From Mycolicibacter nonchromogenicus (lineage in GTDB: Bacteria > Actinomycetota > Actinomycetes > Mycobacteriales > Mycobacteriaceae): 64,000 nucleotides of DNA. The position numbers and the translations under genes are program-made. Shown one piece after another: positions 26,963 through 35,874 of this stretch. Within the stretch, counting starts at the first letter, position 1. Each line of letters begins with the position of its first letter. A model generated the notes under the pieces. It was not told the DNA's origin and searched no databases. It saw only the letters and a program-made list of their open reading frames with translations. Where the stretch lies: the NCBI RefSeq assembly GCF_002101775.1, contig NZ_LQPI01000036.1:33220-97219 (forward strand). The letters run 5' to 3'.

Positions 26963-27457
26963 ATGGCACCCGAGTTGCATCCAAACCTGGTGGAGCTGGC
27001 CCCGCTGTTGGGCACCTGGTCAGGTCGGGGCTCCGGGGTGTATCCCACGATCGCGTCGTTCGACTACCTCGAAGAGGTGGTTTTCTCGCACGTCGGCAAG
27101 CCGTTTCTGGTCTACGGCCAAAAGACCAAGTCGCCCGATGAGGGCCTGCCCCTACATGCCGAGACCGGCTACCTGCGGGTGCCGCAGCCCGGTCAGATCG
27201 AGTGGGTGCTGGCGCATCCCAGCGGCATCACCGAGATCGAGGTCGGCAGCTATACGGTCACCGCCAAGGGTGTGGACCTGCAGATGACCGCACCGACGAT
27301 CGGGCTGGCGCCGACAGCCAAAGAAGTGACCGTCCTGAGCCGCCACTACCGTCTCGACGGCGATGAGTTGTCCTACACCCTGGACATGGGCGCAGTCGGC
27401 CAGCCCGCGCAGAACCACCTCACCGCCACGCTTTGCCGAACCACCGGCCCGGCATAG
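26963..27457 (+). CDS. nitrobindin family heme protein (Rv2717c-like)
   Basis: A 164-residue beta-barrel protein of the THAP4/nitrobindin family. GTWSGRG at residues 17-23 is the GxWxGxG signature, and H152 (QNHLTAT) is the expected heme-iron ligand. Members bind ferric heme and isomerise peroxynitrite to nitrate. ATG 26963 is chosen. It follows nrdR by 36 bases on the same strand, so the two may be co-transcribed. Confidence 0.88.
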   Translation: MAPELHPNLVELAPLLGTWSGRGSGVYPTIASFDYLEEVVFSHVGKPFLVYGQKTKSPDEGLPLHAETGYLRVPQPGQIEWVLAHPSGITEIEVGSYTVTAKGVDLQMTAPTIGLAPTAKEVTVLSRHYRLDGDELSYTLDMGAVGQPAQNHLTATLCRTTGPA

Positions 27458-27466
27458 CCCCACCGA

Positions 27467-28444
27467 TCAGTCGTCGCCGTCGAGGTTCTTCTTGGCCTCT
27501 TGGGCCAGGAAGCGTTCGAACTCGGCACCGAGTTCGTCGGCACTGGGCAGCTCCTCGTCGCGTGACAGCAGCGACCGGTTTTCCTGGGCGGTGATGAATG
27601 CGTCGTACTGACGTTCCAGGGCCGCCACCACTTGGGCCACCTCGGCACTCGCTTCGACCTGCTGATCGATCTTGGCCCGGATTTCGGCCGCGGAGTCGCG
27701 AAGCTGGGCCAGCGGCAACTCCAGCGAGCCGGTCTGGGCGGCCTGCTTGAGCAGCGCCTCGGCGGCTTCGGGGTAGTCGGTCTGAGCCACGTAATGCGGC
27801 ACGTGCACGGTGAAGCCGACCACCTCGTGGCCGTGTTGGGCCATCCGGTACTCCAACAGGTTGGATGCGCTGCCGGGAACCTGGACCTCAGTGATCCACG
27901 GCGTGAATTCGCTGATCAACTCGCGGTTGTTGGAATGCGCGGTCAACGTCACGGGCCGGGTGTGCGGTACCGCCATGGGGATCGTGCCCAACCCGATAGT
28001 CCGGCGCACCCCGAGCTGCTCGGCCAGCAGTCGCACCGCGGTGATGAACCGCTCCCACTTCAGGTCGGGCTCCATGCCCGCCAACAGCAGGAACGGGGTG
28101 CCCGCACTGTCCCGCAGGGCGTGCAGGTTCAGCTCGGGTTCGGTGTAGTGGGTGAAGTGGTCGGACTTGAACGTCATCAGCGGCCGCCGCGACCGGTAGT
28201 CCAGCAGGTCGTCGATCGCGAACGATGCCACCAGCTCGCTGTCCAAGCTGTTCTTGAGGTGTTTGGCGGCAAGGCGGATCGCGTGGCCGGCGTCGGAGAA
28301 GCCCTCCAGGGCATGAATCAGGACCGGGCCCTCGCCGTTCGCCGACATCAGCTGTGGTGCCGGCACCTCCAGCTCGTACATGCCGTTCTGCTCGACGTGG
28401 TAGTGCCGGTCCCGGTCGGAACCGTTGTCCGGGTAGTCGGGCAT
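27467..28444 (-). CDS. PAC2 family protein (Rv2714-like)
   Basis: A 325-residue protein with the PAC2 (proteasome assembly chaperone 2-like) domain. The N-terminus has LMSANGEGPVLIHALEGFSD and IRLAAKHLKNSLDSELVASF; the core has GLGTIPMAVPHTRPVTLTAH; the C-terminal third is helical. The fold resembles purine nucleoside phosphorylase; actinobacterial members have no settled function. The ATG at 28442-28444 follows GAGGAGGCGAAGG. A short tandem repeat lies upstream (see findings). Confidence 0.85.
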   Translation of the reverse strand: MPDYPDNGSDRDRHYHVEQNGMYELEVPAPQLMSANGEGPVLIHALEGFSDAGHAIRLAAKHLKNSLDSELVASFAIDDLLDYRSRRPLMTFKSDHFTHYTEPELNLHALRDSAGTPFLLLAGMEPDLKWERFITAVRLLAEQLGVRRTIGLGTIPMAVPHTRPVTLTAHSNNRELISEFTPWITEVQVPGSASNLLEYRMAQHGHEVVGFTVHVPHYVAQTDYPEAAEALLKQAAQTGSLELPLAQLRDSAAEIRAKIDQQVEASAEVAQVVAALERQYDAFITAQENRSLLSRDEELPSADELGAEFERFLAQEAKKNLDGDD

Positions 28445-28631
28445 CGCCTTCGCCTCCTCGTTGTGTGTATCGCAACGGATCTCGCAACGGATCGCACTGT
28501 CCATTTTCCCCCACCGGGGAAGGCACGCCGAAAACGGTGTGCACTTGTTTTCCACAACGTACGGGGTGCTCCCCGGTGTTCCGCGGCGCCGACGGCGTTC
28601 GCTGAGCGAGTAAAGGGCCCGCGCCCGTATC
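28445..28631 (-). other. intergenic region between sthA and PAC2 gene
   Basis: cgcaacggat occurs twice in tandem (28471-28480 and 28483-28492), 26 bases before the PAC2 start, where it could be a regulator site. The rest has no gene or clear terminator. Confidence 0.3.
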
Positions 28632-30047
28632 TCAGCTGCGGAATTGTTGCAGGGCCCGCATTTTATTCATGACGTCCAATGCGGCGTTCTTGTATGCCTC
28701 GGAGAAGGTCGGGTAGTTGAATACCGCATCCACGAGGTATTCCACCGTGCCGCCGCATCCCATGACGGCCTGGCCGATGTGCACCATCTCGGTCGCGTTG
28801 GTACCGAAGATGTGCACGCCGAGCAGCGTCAGGTCGGTGGTCGACACCAGCAGCTTGAGCATGCCGTACGAGTCGCCGGCGATCTGCCCGCGGGCCAGCT
28901 CGCGATACCGGGCCACCCCCACCTCGTACGGGATCGCGTTGCGGGTCAGCTCCGATTCGGTCGCCCCCACATAGGAGACCTCGGGGATCGAGTAGATCCC
29001 GATCGGCTGCAGTTCGGTGATGCCCACGGTCGGTTCGCCGAAGGCATGGTAGGCGGCCAGGCGGCCCTGCTCCATCGATGTCGCCGCCAGCGCCGGGAAA
29101 CCGATCACATCGCCGACGGCGTAGATGTGTTTGACCGAGGTCTGGAACATCTCGTCGACCACGATGCGGCCTCGCTCGTCGGCGGCCAGGCCCGCCTTGG
29201 CCAAGTCGAGGTGGGCGGTATGGCCTTGACGCCCGGCCGAGTACATCACCGTCTCGGCGGGGATCTGTTTGCCGCTGGCCAACGTGGTGACGGTGCCGCT
29301 GGCGCTGACGTCGACGGCGGTCACCTCCTCGCCGAACCGGAAGGTGACGGCCAGGTCGCGCAGGTGAAAACGCAGGGCCTCCACGACTTCCGGGTCGCAG
29401 AACTCCAGCATCGACTCGCGCTTTTCGACCACCGTCACCCTGGTGCCCAGCGCGGCGAACATCGAGGCGTACTCGATTCCGATCACACCGGCGCCGACGA
29501 CCACCATCGAGGCCGGGATGAATCGCAGGTCGAGGATCCCGTCGGAGTCCAGCACCCGTTCCTCGTCGAACGTGACGCCGGAGGGGCGGACCGGCTTGGT
29601 TCCGGTGGCGATGACGATGTAATCACCGGTGATCGTGGTCGTTTCGGCGCCGTCATGGCCGTCGACGACAATCGTGTGCGGGTCGATGAATCGCGCGTGT
29701 CCCAACAGTAGGTCGACACGGTTGCGCATCAGCTGGTTGCGCACCACATCGATCTCCTTGCCGATCACGTGCTGGGTGCGCGCCAGCAGATCCGCGGGAG
29801 TGATCTTGTCTTTGACCCGGTAGCTGGCGCCGTAGAGGTCGCGCTGGTTCATCCCGGTCAGGTACAGCACCGCCTCACGCAGCGTCTTGGACGGGATGGT
29901 GCCGGTATTGACGCAGACGCCCCCGATCATCCGGCCGCGTTCGACCACCGCGACCGATTTGCCGAGCTTGGCCGATGCGATGGCGGCCTTCTGACCCCCC
30001 GGACCTGAACCGATCACGATGATGTCGTACTCGCGCTTGGAACCCAT
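28632..30047 (-). CDS. sthA: soluble pyridine nucleotide transhydrogenase
   Basis: A 471-residue flavoprotein with the FAD motif [12 protein letters not shown] near residues 11-22 and an NAD-binding motif ([16 protein letters not shown]). The dimerisation domain is at the C-terminus. The active-site region is [14 protein letters not shown], with only one of the two cysteines of lipoamide dehydrogenases, as expected for SthA, which transfers hydride between NADPH and NAD+. ATG 30047 is chosen; upstream in-frame codons do not resemble the family. Confidence 0.93.
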   Translation of the reverse strand: MGSKREYDIIVIGSGPGGQKAAIASAKLGKSVAVVERGRMIGGVCVNTGTIPSKTLREAVLYLTGMNQRDLYGASYRVKDKITPADLLARTQHVIGKEIDVVRNQLMRNRVDLLLGHARFIDPHTIVVDGHDGAETTTITGDYIVIATGTKPVRPSGVTFDEERVLDSDGILDLRFIPASMVVVGAGVIGIEYASMFAALGTRVTVVEKRESMLEFCDPEVVEALRFHLRDLAVTFRFGEEVTAVDVSASGTVTTLASGKQIPAETVMYSAGRQGHTAHLDLAKAGLAADERGRIVVDEMFQTSVKHIYAVGDVIGFPALAATSMEQGRLAAYHAFGEPTVGITELQPIGIYSIPEVSYVGATESELTRNAIPYEVGVARYRELARGQIAGDSYGMLKLLVSTTDLTLLGVHIFGTNATEMVHIGQAVMGCGGTVEYLVDAVFNYPTFSEAYKNAALDVMNKMRALQQFRS

Positions 30048-30188
30048 GACATTAGACAATTGCGCAAATTCGGACGGTCCTGCACCTCGGCAACCATTTC
30101 TTAACAGTTTCCGGTTCATCCCCAACCTGGCGGGCGACCACGCGTGCTCGAGCCCTCGATGACGGTGGTGGTCGTCAACGTTGCTGCC

Positions 30189-31244
30189 ATGACAACCAAG
30201 CAATCGGAATTCACGCTGAATCGGCCCGGAGCCCTCATCGCTGCGCTGCCGGCCATCCTCGGCTTCGTGCCGGAGAAATCCCTGATCCTGGTGGCACTCG
30301 ACCGGGGCGAATTGGGCTCGGTGTTACGGGTCGATCTGTCGGACGCGCTGGTGGACACCGTGGGGCGGCTGGCGGATGTCGCCGCGGCCGCCGCACCCGC
30401 GGCGGCCATCGCGGTGATCGTCGACGCCGCGGGGGCGGGTTGCCCGGTCTGCAATGACCAGCACCGCCGGCTGATCGCCGCGCTGTCGCAAGAGTTGTCG
30501 GGCCACGGCATCGTGCTGCTCAGCGCCCACGTGGTGGACCAGGTGGCCCACGGCGGGCGGTGGCACTGTGCCGACGGGTGCGGCGCCGGCGGCCCGGTCG
30601 ACGATCCAGCGGCCTCGCCGCTGGCAGCCGCCGCGGTGTTGGAGGGAAGGCGGCTGTATGCCCGGCGAGCCGACCTGCAGGCGGTCATCACACCCGATGA
30701 CACGGCACGGTGCGCCGCGGTGGCCGCGGCGATCGAAGACTGTGCGGCACAGTGGGCGGCGGGGGAGGGCGATACCCGGGACCGGGCCCGCCGCGACGTC
30801 GAGCAGACGGTGGCCGCCGTCGTCGCACTGGCGGGCGGCCGGGAACCCACCGCGATGGAGCTGGCGCGGCTGGGCTGCCCGCTCACCGACGTGTTGGTCC
30901 GGGACACCCTGTGCGGGTTGGCGATCGGGGAGCGCGCAGATGAAGCCGAGCGGCTCTGGTCGGCGTTGGCACGGAATCTCCCCGAACCGTGGCGGGCGGA
31001 GGCACTGGTCCTGCTGGCGTTCAGCGCCTATGCCCGTGGCGACGGGCCGCTGGCCGGGGTATCGCTGGAGGCTGCGTTGCGCGGCAAACCGGGGCATCGG
31101 ATGGCCGGTCTGCTCGACACCGCCCTGCAGTCGGGGCTGCGGCCGGAGCGCATCCGCGGACTGGCGGACACCGGCTATCGACTGGCCCAACAGATCGGGG
31201 TGCAGCTGCCCGCGCGGCAGGGGTTCGGCCAGCAGGCCGGCTGA
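30189..31244 (+). CDS. DUF4192 family protein (Rv2712c-like)
   Basis: A 351-residue protein with the DUF4192 opening [20 protein letters not shown], followed by [15 protein letters not shown]. The C-terminal half is helical with [20 protein letters not shown] and [20 protein letters not shown], resembling a small-repeat domain. The function is unknown. ATG 30189 is favoured by family N-termini over GTG 30144. Divergent from sthA; convergent with ideR, ten bases apart. Confidence 0.85.
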   Translation: MTTKQSEFTLNRPGALIAALPAILGFVPEKSLILVALDRGELGSVLRVDLSDALVDTVGRLADVAAAAAPAAAIAVIVDAAGAGCPVCNDQHRRLIAALSQELSGHGIVLLSAHVVDQVAHGGRWHCADGCGAGGPVDDPAASPLAAAAVLEGRRLYARRADLQAVITPDDTARCAAVAAAIEDCAAQWAAGEGDTRDRARRDVEQTVAAVVALAGGREPTAMELARLGCPLTDVLVRDTLCGLAIGERADEAERLWSALARNLPEPWRAEALVLLAFSAYARGDGPLAGVSLEAALRGKPGHRMAGLLDTALQSGLRPERIRGLADTGYRLAQQIGVQLPARQGFGQQAG

Positions 31245-31254
31245 GACGGGGGTG

Positions 31255-31944
31255 TCAGACCTTCTGGACCTTGACGGCGTGCGCCATCTCGTAGGGCAGG
31301 CTGACGTCGGTGTGGCCGGGGATCACGATGGTCACACCGTCGTCCCCTTCGGCCTGCACGGTCACCCTGGCGCTGGGCACCACACCGGCCTCCTTGAGCC
31401 GCATGATCAGCTCGATGTCGCCTTGAACGTGCTCGGTGAGCTGACGCACCACCACCGCCACCGGGGAACCGGCCGGCAATTCGGTCAGCCGCACCAGGTC
31501 GGAATCGCCGGACGAGCCCATGCCGAAGCCGAGATCGAGCAGGCCGGGAATGGGGTTGCCGAACGGGGAGGTGGTCGGGTTGTCGAGAACTTGGATCAGG
31601 CGCCGCTCGACGTCCTCGCTCATCACGTGTTCCCAGCGACAGGCCTCGGCATGCACCTCTTCCAACGGCAGTCCGATGATGTCAACGAGCAGGCGCTCAG
31701 CCAGCCGGTGCTTGCGCATCACCGAAACGGCCAGGGTGCGGCCTTTCTCGGTCAGTTCGAGGTGACGGTCGCCCGCCACCCTGAGCAGGCCGTCACGTTC
31801 CATCCGGGACACCGTCTGGCTGACGGTCGGACCACTTTGTTCCAGTCGCTCGGCTATCCGCGCGCGCAGGGGGGTGACACCCTCTTCCTCAAGGTCGTAG
31901 ATCGTCCTGAGGTACATCTCGGTGGTATCAACCAGGTCATTCAT
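31255..31944 (-). CDS. ideR: iron-dependent repressor IdeR
   Basis: A 229-residue DtxR-family regulator. Metal ligands sit at canonical numbers: M10, H79, E83, H98, C102, E105 and H106 (ACRWEHVMSE). The winged helix occupies the first 70 residues and an SH3-like domain the last 75. With Fe2+ bound it represses siderophore genes and activates ferritin genes, limiting iron-driven oxidation. It lies downstream of sigB in the same orientation, the conserved mycobacterial arrangement. Confidence 0.97.
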   Translation of the reverse strand: MNDLVDTTEMYLRTIYDLEEEGVTPLRARIAERLEQSGPTVSQTVSRMERDGLLRVAGDRHLELTEKGRTLAVSVMRKHRLAERLLVDIIGLPLEEVHAEACRWEHVMSEDVERRLIQVLDNPTTSPFGNPIPGLLDLGFGMGSSGDSDLVRLTELPAGSPVAVVVRQLTEHVQGDIELIMRLKEAGVVPSARVTVQAEGDDGVTIVIPGHTDVSLPYEMAHAVKVQKV

Positions 31945-32078
31945 TCGGCACCTTCCGTCGCAGCTGAGTCTACTTCGGCAGCCCAGGACACGGTTAGAGC
32001 GACGTCCGCACGACGCAACTCCGGCGGGCCACCGATATCGGCGACCCGCCGGAGCGGAACTGTCGGTCCTGGGCCGGG

Positions 32079-33044
32079 TCAGCTGGCGTACGAGCGCAGG
32101 CGGTCGGCGCGCTCGCCGTGGCGCAGCTTGGCCATCACCTCGCGTTCGATCTGGCGGACCCGCTCGCGCGACAGACCGAACAGCTTGCCGATCTGGTCCA
32201 GCGTGCGGGGCTGCCCGTCGTCGAGGCCGAACCGCAGGCGGATCACCTGATGCTCGCGTTCGTCGAGGGTGGCCAGCACACTGCGGATGTCGGTGTGCAG
32301 CAGTTCGGAGATCACCGCGTTCTCCGCCGACATGGCCTCGGAGTCCTCGATGAAGTCGCCCAGCGGCGCCTCCTCGTCGGAACCCACCGGCATGTCGAGG
32401 CTGACCGGGTCGCGGCTGTGCTCGAGCAGGTCGTTGATCTTCTCCGCCGGAATTCCGGACTCGGCGGCCAGCTCCTCATCGGTGGCCTCGCGGCCCAGAT
32501 GCTGGTGCATCTCGCGCTTGATCCGGGCCAGCTTGTTGACCTGTTCGACCAAATGGACCGGCAGTCGGATGGTGCGGCTCTGATCCGCCATCCCGCGGGT
32601 GATGGCCTGGCGGATCCACCAGGTCGCATAGGTGGAGAACTTGAAACCCTTTGCGTAGTCGAACTTCTCCATCGCGCGGATCAACCCCAGGTTGCCTTCC
32701 TGGATCAGGTCCAGAAGGGGCATGCCCCGGCCGGTGTAACGCTTGGCCAGTGAGACCACCAGGCGCAGGTTGGCTTCCAACAGGTGCTGCCGGGCGGCCT
32801 CGCCGTCTCGTACCACCGCGGCGAGTTCGCGCTTGCGCTTCTCACCGAAGCGCTTACGGGTGTCGAGCAGGTGCTGGGCGTACAGTCCTGCTTCGATCCG
32901 CTTGGCAAGCTCGACCTCGTCGGCGGCGTTGAGCAACGCGGTCTTGCCGATCCCGTTGAGATACACGCGCACCAAGTCTGCGGCTGGGCTCTGCGCGTCC
33001 AGATCGCCGTCGATCCGACTGGTGGTGGCATCTGCCTTTGCCAT
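32079..33044 (-). CDS. sigB: RNA polymerase sigma factor SigB
   Basis: A 321-residue group-2 sigma-70. It has region 1.2 ([20 protein letters not shown]), region 2 with [20 protein letters not shown] and [12 protein letters not shown], region 3 and region 4 ending [20 protein letters not shown]. SigB serves stress and stationary phase. ATG 33044 is chosen to match the M. tuberculosis N-terminus; an in-frame start at 33134 would run through its promoter. A SigE/SigH-type promoter lies just upstream. Confidence 0.97.
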   Translation of the reverse strand: MAKADATTSRIDGDLDAQSPAADLVRVYLNGIGKTALLNAADEVELAKRIEAGLYAQHLLDTRKRFGEKRKRELAAVVRDGEAARQHLLEANLRLVVSLAKRYTGRGMPLLDLIQEGNLGLIRAMEKFDYAKGFKFSTYATWWIRQAITRGMADQSRTIRLPVHLVEQVNKLARIKREMHQHLGREATDEELAAESGIPAEKINDLLEHSRDPVSLDMPVGSDEEAPLGDFIEDSEAMSAENAVISELLHTDIRSVLATLDEREHQVIRLRFGLDDGQPRTLDQIGKLFGLSRERVRQIEREVMAKLRHGERADRLRSYAS

Positions 33045-33084
33045 TGCGGCCTCCCGTTCATCGGCTTCTGCTGTCACACGTGTC

Positions 33085-33111
33085 AACGTCCGACACGTAT
33101 GCAGAGTTCCC
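33085..33111 (-). promoter_or_regulatory. SigE/SigH-type promoter of sigB
   Basis: On the minus strand, GGGAACT (33111-33105), 16 bases, then CGTT (33088-33085): GGAAC-N18-GTT. The -10 ends about 40 bases before the sigB ATG. In M. tuberculosis sigB is under SigE/SigH, which fits. Confidence 0.7.
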
Positions 33112-33172
33112 GGCCGATCGCATTTCCACACCACCTGACGTGCGGAAATACGGGGATGACCTTGAGAATGTG

Positions 33173-33580
33173 CTAAGAACCGGTACCGTGTGGCGCTTCG
33201 CCGGCGGTGTCGCCGCCCGATTCCGGGCGTTGGGGCCGCTCCAGGGCTGGGCGTGAGCCGGTGGGAAACAGCGGGGTACGAGTGGGCGCCGCCTCATAGC
33301 GGCGGGGCTCATCGGCGCTGCGAGGAGGCCGGTCGTTGGCGATCAGCACGGCCATCCAGGGCAGCGGGATCGATGCCACCAGGATCAGCAGGGAAATCAG
33401 CCCGTTGTGCCAGATCCCGTAGGCGACCGAGGCCAGGATCAGCGCAGGCACCCGAAACGCCATCAAGGTCAGGTACTTGCGTACCCGATCGCGGTGCTGC
33501 TGCTCGTAGGACGGGGCCGCCGCAGTGATCAGGACCGGTCGGCCATCGTCGTCGAAACCCAGCTCGGGGCCGTGCTTCAT
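33173..33580 (-). CDS. DUF3099 family membrane protein (Rv2709-like)
   Basis: A 135-residue protein with the DUF3099 pattern: [19 protein letters not shown], then two membrane helices (about 42-60 and 65-85; [20 protein letters not shown] and [20 protein letters not shown]), then ANDRPPR. The C-terminal 45 residues are polar. ATG 33580 is chosen; GTG 33583 or 33598 are possible. The function is unknown. It precedes sigB on the same strand. Confidence 0.8.
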   Translation of the reverse strand: MKHGPELGFDDDGRPVLITAAAPSYEQQHRDRVRKYLTLMAFRVPALILASVAYGIWHNGLISLLILVASIPLPWMAVLIANDRPPRSADEPRRYEAAPTRTPLFPTGSRPALERPQRPESGGDTAGEAPHGTGS

Positions 33581-33657
33581 CACTCCACTGTCCCACACGA
33601 GCGATTTGGTGGCACGAGGGGTTTTGGAAGATCTCCGGATCTGGGCACAATGGGGAC

Positions 33658-33903
33658 ATGGGAATACAGACCGACACCCTCGAACGCACCGATTCCGAGG
33701 AACGCGTCGATGACGGGACCGGCGGTGACACCCCGAAGTACTTCCACTACGTCAAGAAGGACAAGATCGCCGAGAGCGCGGTCATGGGCACGCACGTGGT
33801 TGCACTGTGCGGCGAGGTCTTCCCCGTGACCAAGTCGGCCAAGCCCGGCTCCCCGGTCTGTCCGGACTGCAAGAAGATCTACGCGACGCTCAAGCGGGCT
33901 TGA
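33658..33903 (+). CDS. DUF3039 family protein (Rv2708c-like)
   Basis: An 81-residue protein with DUF3039 features YFHYVKKDKIAESAVMGTHV, VALCGEVF and CPDCKKIY. The C-x-n-CPDC cysteines may bind zinc. It is conserved beside sigB in mycobacteria; the function is unknown. The 3' end overlaps the convergent BrkB-family gene by 14 bases. Confidence 0.85.
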   Translation: MGIQTDTLERTDSEERVDDGTGGDTPKYFHYVKKDKIAESAVMGTHVVALCGEVFPVTKSAKPGSPVCPDCKKIYATLKRA

Positions 33904-34846
33904 CCGGATCGGTGGCGTCATTGTCGGGGTCGGTCCGACCCCGCCCCGCCACCACCCAGGTACGCAGCTGGTGCAGGTGGGTGGCCTGCGCGGGCCACTC
34001 CTCTTGGACCGCCGCGTTCAGCTCGGCGCCCAGCATGATGGCGAAGCCGAGCAGGAACGCGAACAACAGGAACGCGATGGGTGTCGCCAGCGCGCCGTAG
34101 GTGTAGCCGGTGCTGGTGATGTAGCGCAGGTAGATCCGCAGCCCCATCGTCGCCACCACGAACACGGTGGTGGCCAGCAGTGCGCCGAACACCAGACGAT
34201 GCGAGGGCAGGGGTTTGGGCAGCGAGACCCGGTAGAGCACGGTGACTGCGACCAGCAGACCCAACACCAGTGCCGGGTAGTAGCCGAACCGCAGCACGTC
34301 GGTCCAGCCGGCCGGGAGGCGCTCGGCCACCGCGTGCGGTCCCAATGCGGCGAACGGCGCGGTGGCCACGGCGATCACCAGCATTGCGACGTAGAGACCC
34401 AAGGCAAAGAAGCGCTGGCGCACGGGATGTCGCAGCGGAGTCTGATCGTGCGCCTCGACCACCGAGTCGACGAACGCCGAGATCGCCGAGGAGCCGGCCC
34501 ACAAGGAGATCACGAATCCCAGCGACACGACCTCGCCGCGGGCATTGGCCACGATGTCTCGCACGGTGGGCTCGATGATCTCCACCACGACGTTCTTCGA
34601 GAAGAAGCTGCTGGCCATGCTGATCAGCCGGTCCTGGATGGTGGCCAGTGTGTTCGGTCCGAACAGTGGCGCCACGTAGGACAGGCTGCCCAGCATTCCC
34701 AACAGCAGCGGTGGCAGTGACAACACCGACCAGAACCCCGCCTGGGCCGATTCGGCGAAGATGGAATCGTCCCAGCTCTTGACCAGAGTGCGGCGGGCAA
34801 TACGCAACAGGTGATGTCGGGAAGGCTTCGGAATCTGGTCACTCAT
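33890..34846 (-). CDS. YihY/BrkB family inner-membrane protein (Rv2707-like)
   Basis: A 318-residue protein with six predicted membrane helices. The BrkB opening SWDDSIFAESAQAGFWSVLS and the late motif YGALATPIAFLLFAFLLGFA, followed by LGAELNA, are diagnostic. The family is often misnamed ribonuclease BN; its role is unsettled. ATG 34846 is chosen. Convergent with the DUF3039 gene. Confidence 0.88.
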   Translation of the reverse strand: MSDQIPKPSRHHLLRIARRTLVKSWDDSIFAESAQAGFWSVLSLPPLLLGMLGSLSYVAPLFGPNTLATIQDRLISMASSFFSKNVVVEIIEPTVRDIVANARGEVVSLGFVISLWAGSSAISAFVDSVVEAHDQTPLRHPVRQRFFALGLYVAMLVIAVATAPFAALGPHAVAERLPAGWTDVLRFGYYPALVLGLLVAVTVLYRVSLPKPLPSHRLVFGALLATTVFVVATMGLRIYLRYITSTGYTYGALATPIAFLLFAFLLGFAIMLGAELNAAVQEEWPAQATHLHQLRTWVVAGRGRTDPDNDATDPVKPA

Positions 34847-34920
34847 GACCAGCCCAGCATCCCTGACGGGCGCTGCTATTGCACAATTGCGCAGACGGGC
34901 GTGTTGGCTGCCCGCTCGCG

Positions 34921-35115
34921 TTAGGCCTCAGTCGCTGCGCTCACCTGAATCACGGCGGCCAGCTCGATCAGCTTGGCTTCGTGTTCGTTCGCGTGGTGTT
35001 GGCAGAAAAGCAATTCGGCGCCGGAGGGCAGCGTGGCTCGTACCCGTGCGGCGGCACCGCACCGGTCGCATCGATCAGCCCGGGTCAATTCGGGACTGGT
35101 CAGAGTCGCGTTCAT
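34921..35115 (-). CDS. DUF7455-type small zinc-ribbon-like protein
   Basis: A 64-residue protein: MNATLTSPELTRADRCDRCG, then VRATLPSGAELLFCQHH. The CDRC...C-x-H-H pattern suggests one zinc site. Such small proteins are encoded near sigma-factor genes in actinobacteria; the function is unknown. The ATG at 35113-35115 is preceded by CGGAGGAG. A longer reading to 35499 is antisense to the DUF952 gene. Confidence 0.8.
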   Translation of the reverse strand: MNATLTSPELTRADRCDRCGAAARVRATLPSGAELLFCQHHANEHEAKLIELAAVIQVSAATEA

Positions 35116-35234
35116 GGGCTCCTCCGTTCTCGCGGTTGCTCTCAAGTGTGTCAGACGCCGGCGGGTTCGGCGTTGTTCCCGGGTTCGGCTGTGTCGTGTC
35201 TCACCCCGGCGACGCGTACGGCAGGATCGGTGCC

Positions 35235-35600
35235 ATGACCTCATCCCCGATCCCGTCCGGTGTGTTGGTGCACCTGTGCAGTGCCGGCGACTGGGCCCGG
35301 GCGCAGGCGGTTGGGGCGCTGCGTCCGGAGTCCTTGGACAGCGTGGGATTCGTGCACCTGTCGACCCCGCAGCAAGTGCATCTGCCCGCGAACCGGTTAT
35401 ATCGGGGCTGCGCGGATCTGGTGTTGCTGCAGGTTGATCCGGCCAAAGTCGGCGCACCGGTGCGCTGGGAGCCGGGCGTGCCGAGCGATCCGGAGGCAAT
35501 GCTGTTCCCGCATCTGTACGGGCCGTTGCCCGTGGAGGCGGTGATCAGTGTCAGTGATTATCGGCCCGGCCCGGACGGCGTATTCGGCCCGGCTGGTTGA
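35235..35600 (+). CDS. DUF952 family protein
   Basis: A 121-residue protein with the DUF952 features VLVHLCSAGDWARAQAVG, VGFVHLSTPQQV, ADLVLLQVDPAKV and FPHLYGPLPVEAVISV. The fold resembles ADP-ribosyltransferase-like barrels; the function is unknown. ATG 35235 is chosen. Its last 50 bases overlap the convergent small gene at 35551-35838. Confidence 0.88.
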   Translation: MTSSPIPSGVLVHLCSAGDWARAQAVGALRPESLDSVGFVHLSTPQQVHLPANRLYRGCADLVLLQVDPAKVGAPVRWEPGVPSDPEAMLFPHLYGPLPVEAVISVSDYRPGPDGVFGPAG

Positions 35601-35838
35601 GGTTGATCGGGGTGGTCGGTTTGGCTGCCGACGCCCGGGTGAGTTCGCTACGGGCGAACGTGCTCTGCGCCTTATTGATCAAGGCGGCGGGCACCCGCGG
35701 CCAGGCGGCGGCGACCGCGTTGATCGCGTCGAGCACAGCGGGATTCAGATCGGCATCCGGCGGCACCCGGTGGCCGTGGGTGGCGGCACGCTTCAACAAC
35801 GCGGCGAAGGTCGCCCGCGACGCGTCATCCGTCGGCAT
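35551..35838 (-). CDS. small hypothetical protein
   Basis: A 95-residue protein opening MPTDDASRATFAALLKRAAT, then AVLDAINAVAAAWPRVPAAL. Codon third positions are strongly G/C as in real local genes, and GGA lies 9 bases before the ATG. No family recognised. It converges on DUF952 with a 50-base overlap and lies just after the methyltransferase gene, transcribed the same way. Confidence 0.55.
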   Translation of the reverse strand: MPTDDASRATFAALLKRAATHGHRVPPDADLNPAVLDAINAVAAAWPRVPAALINKAQSTFARSELTRASAAKPTTPINLNQPGRIRRPGRADNH

Positions 35839-35874
35839 GCTGGGCGATCCTACGCCGCGGCCGCCGCGGACGCC

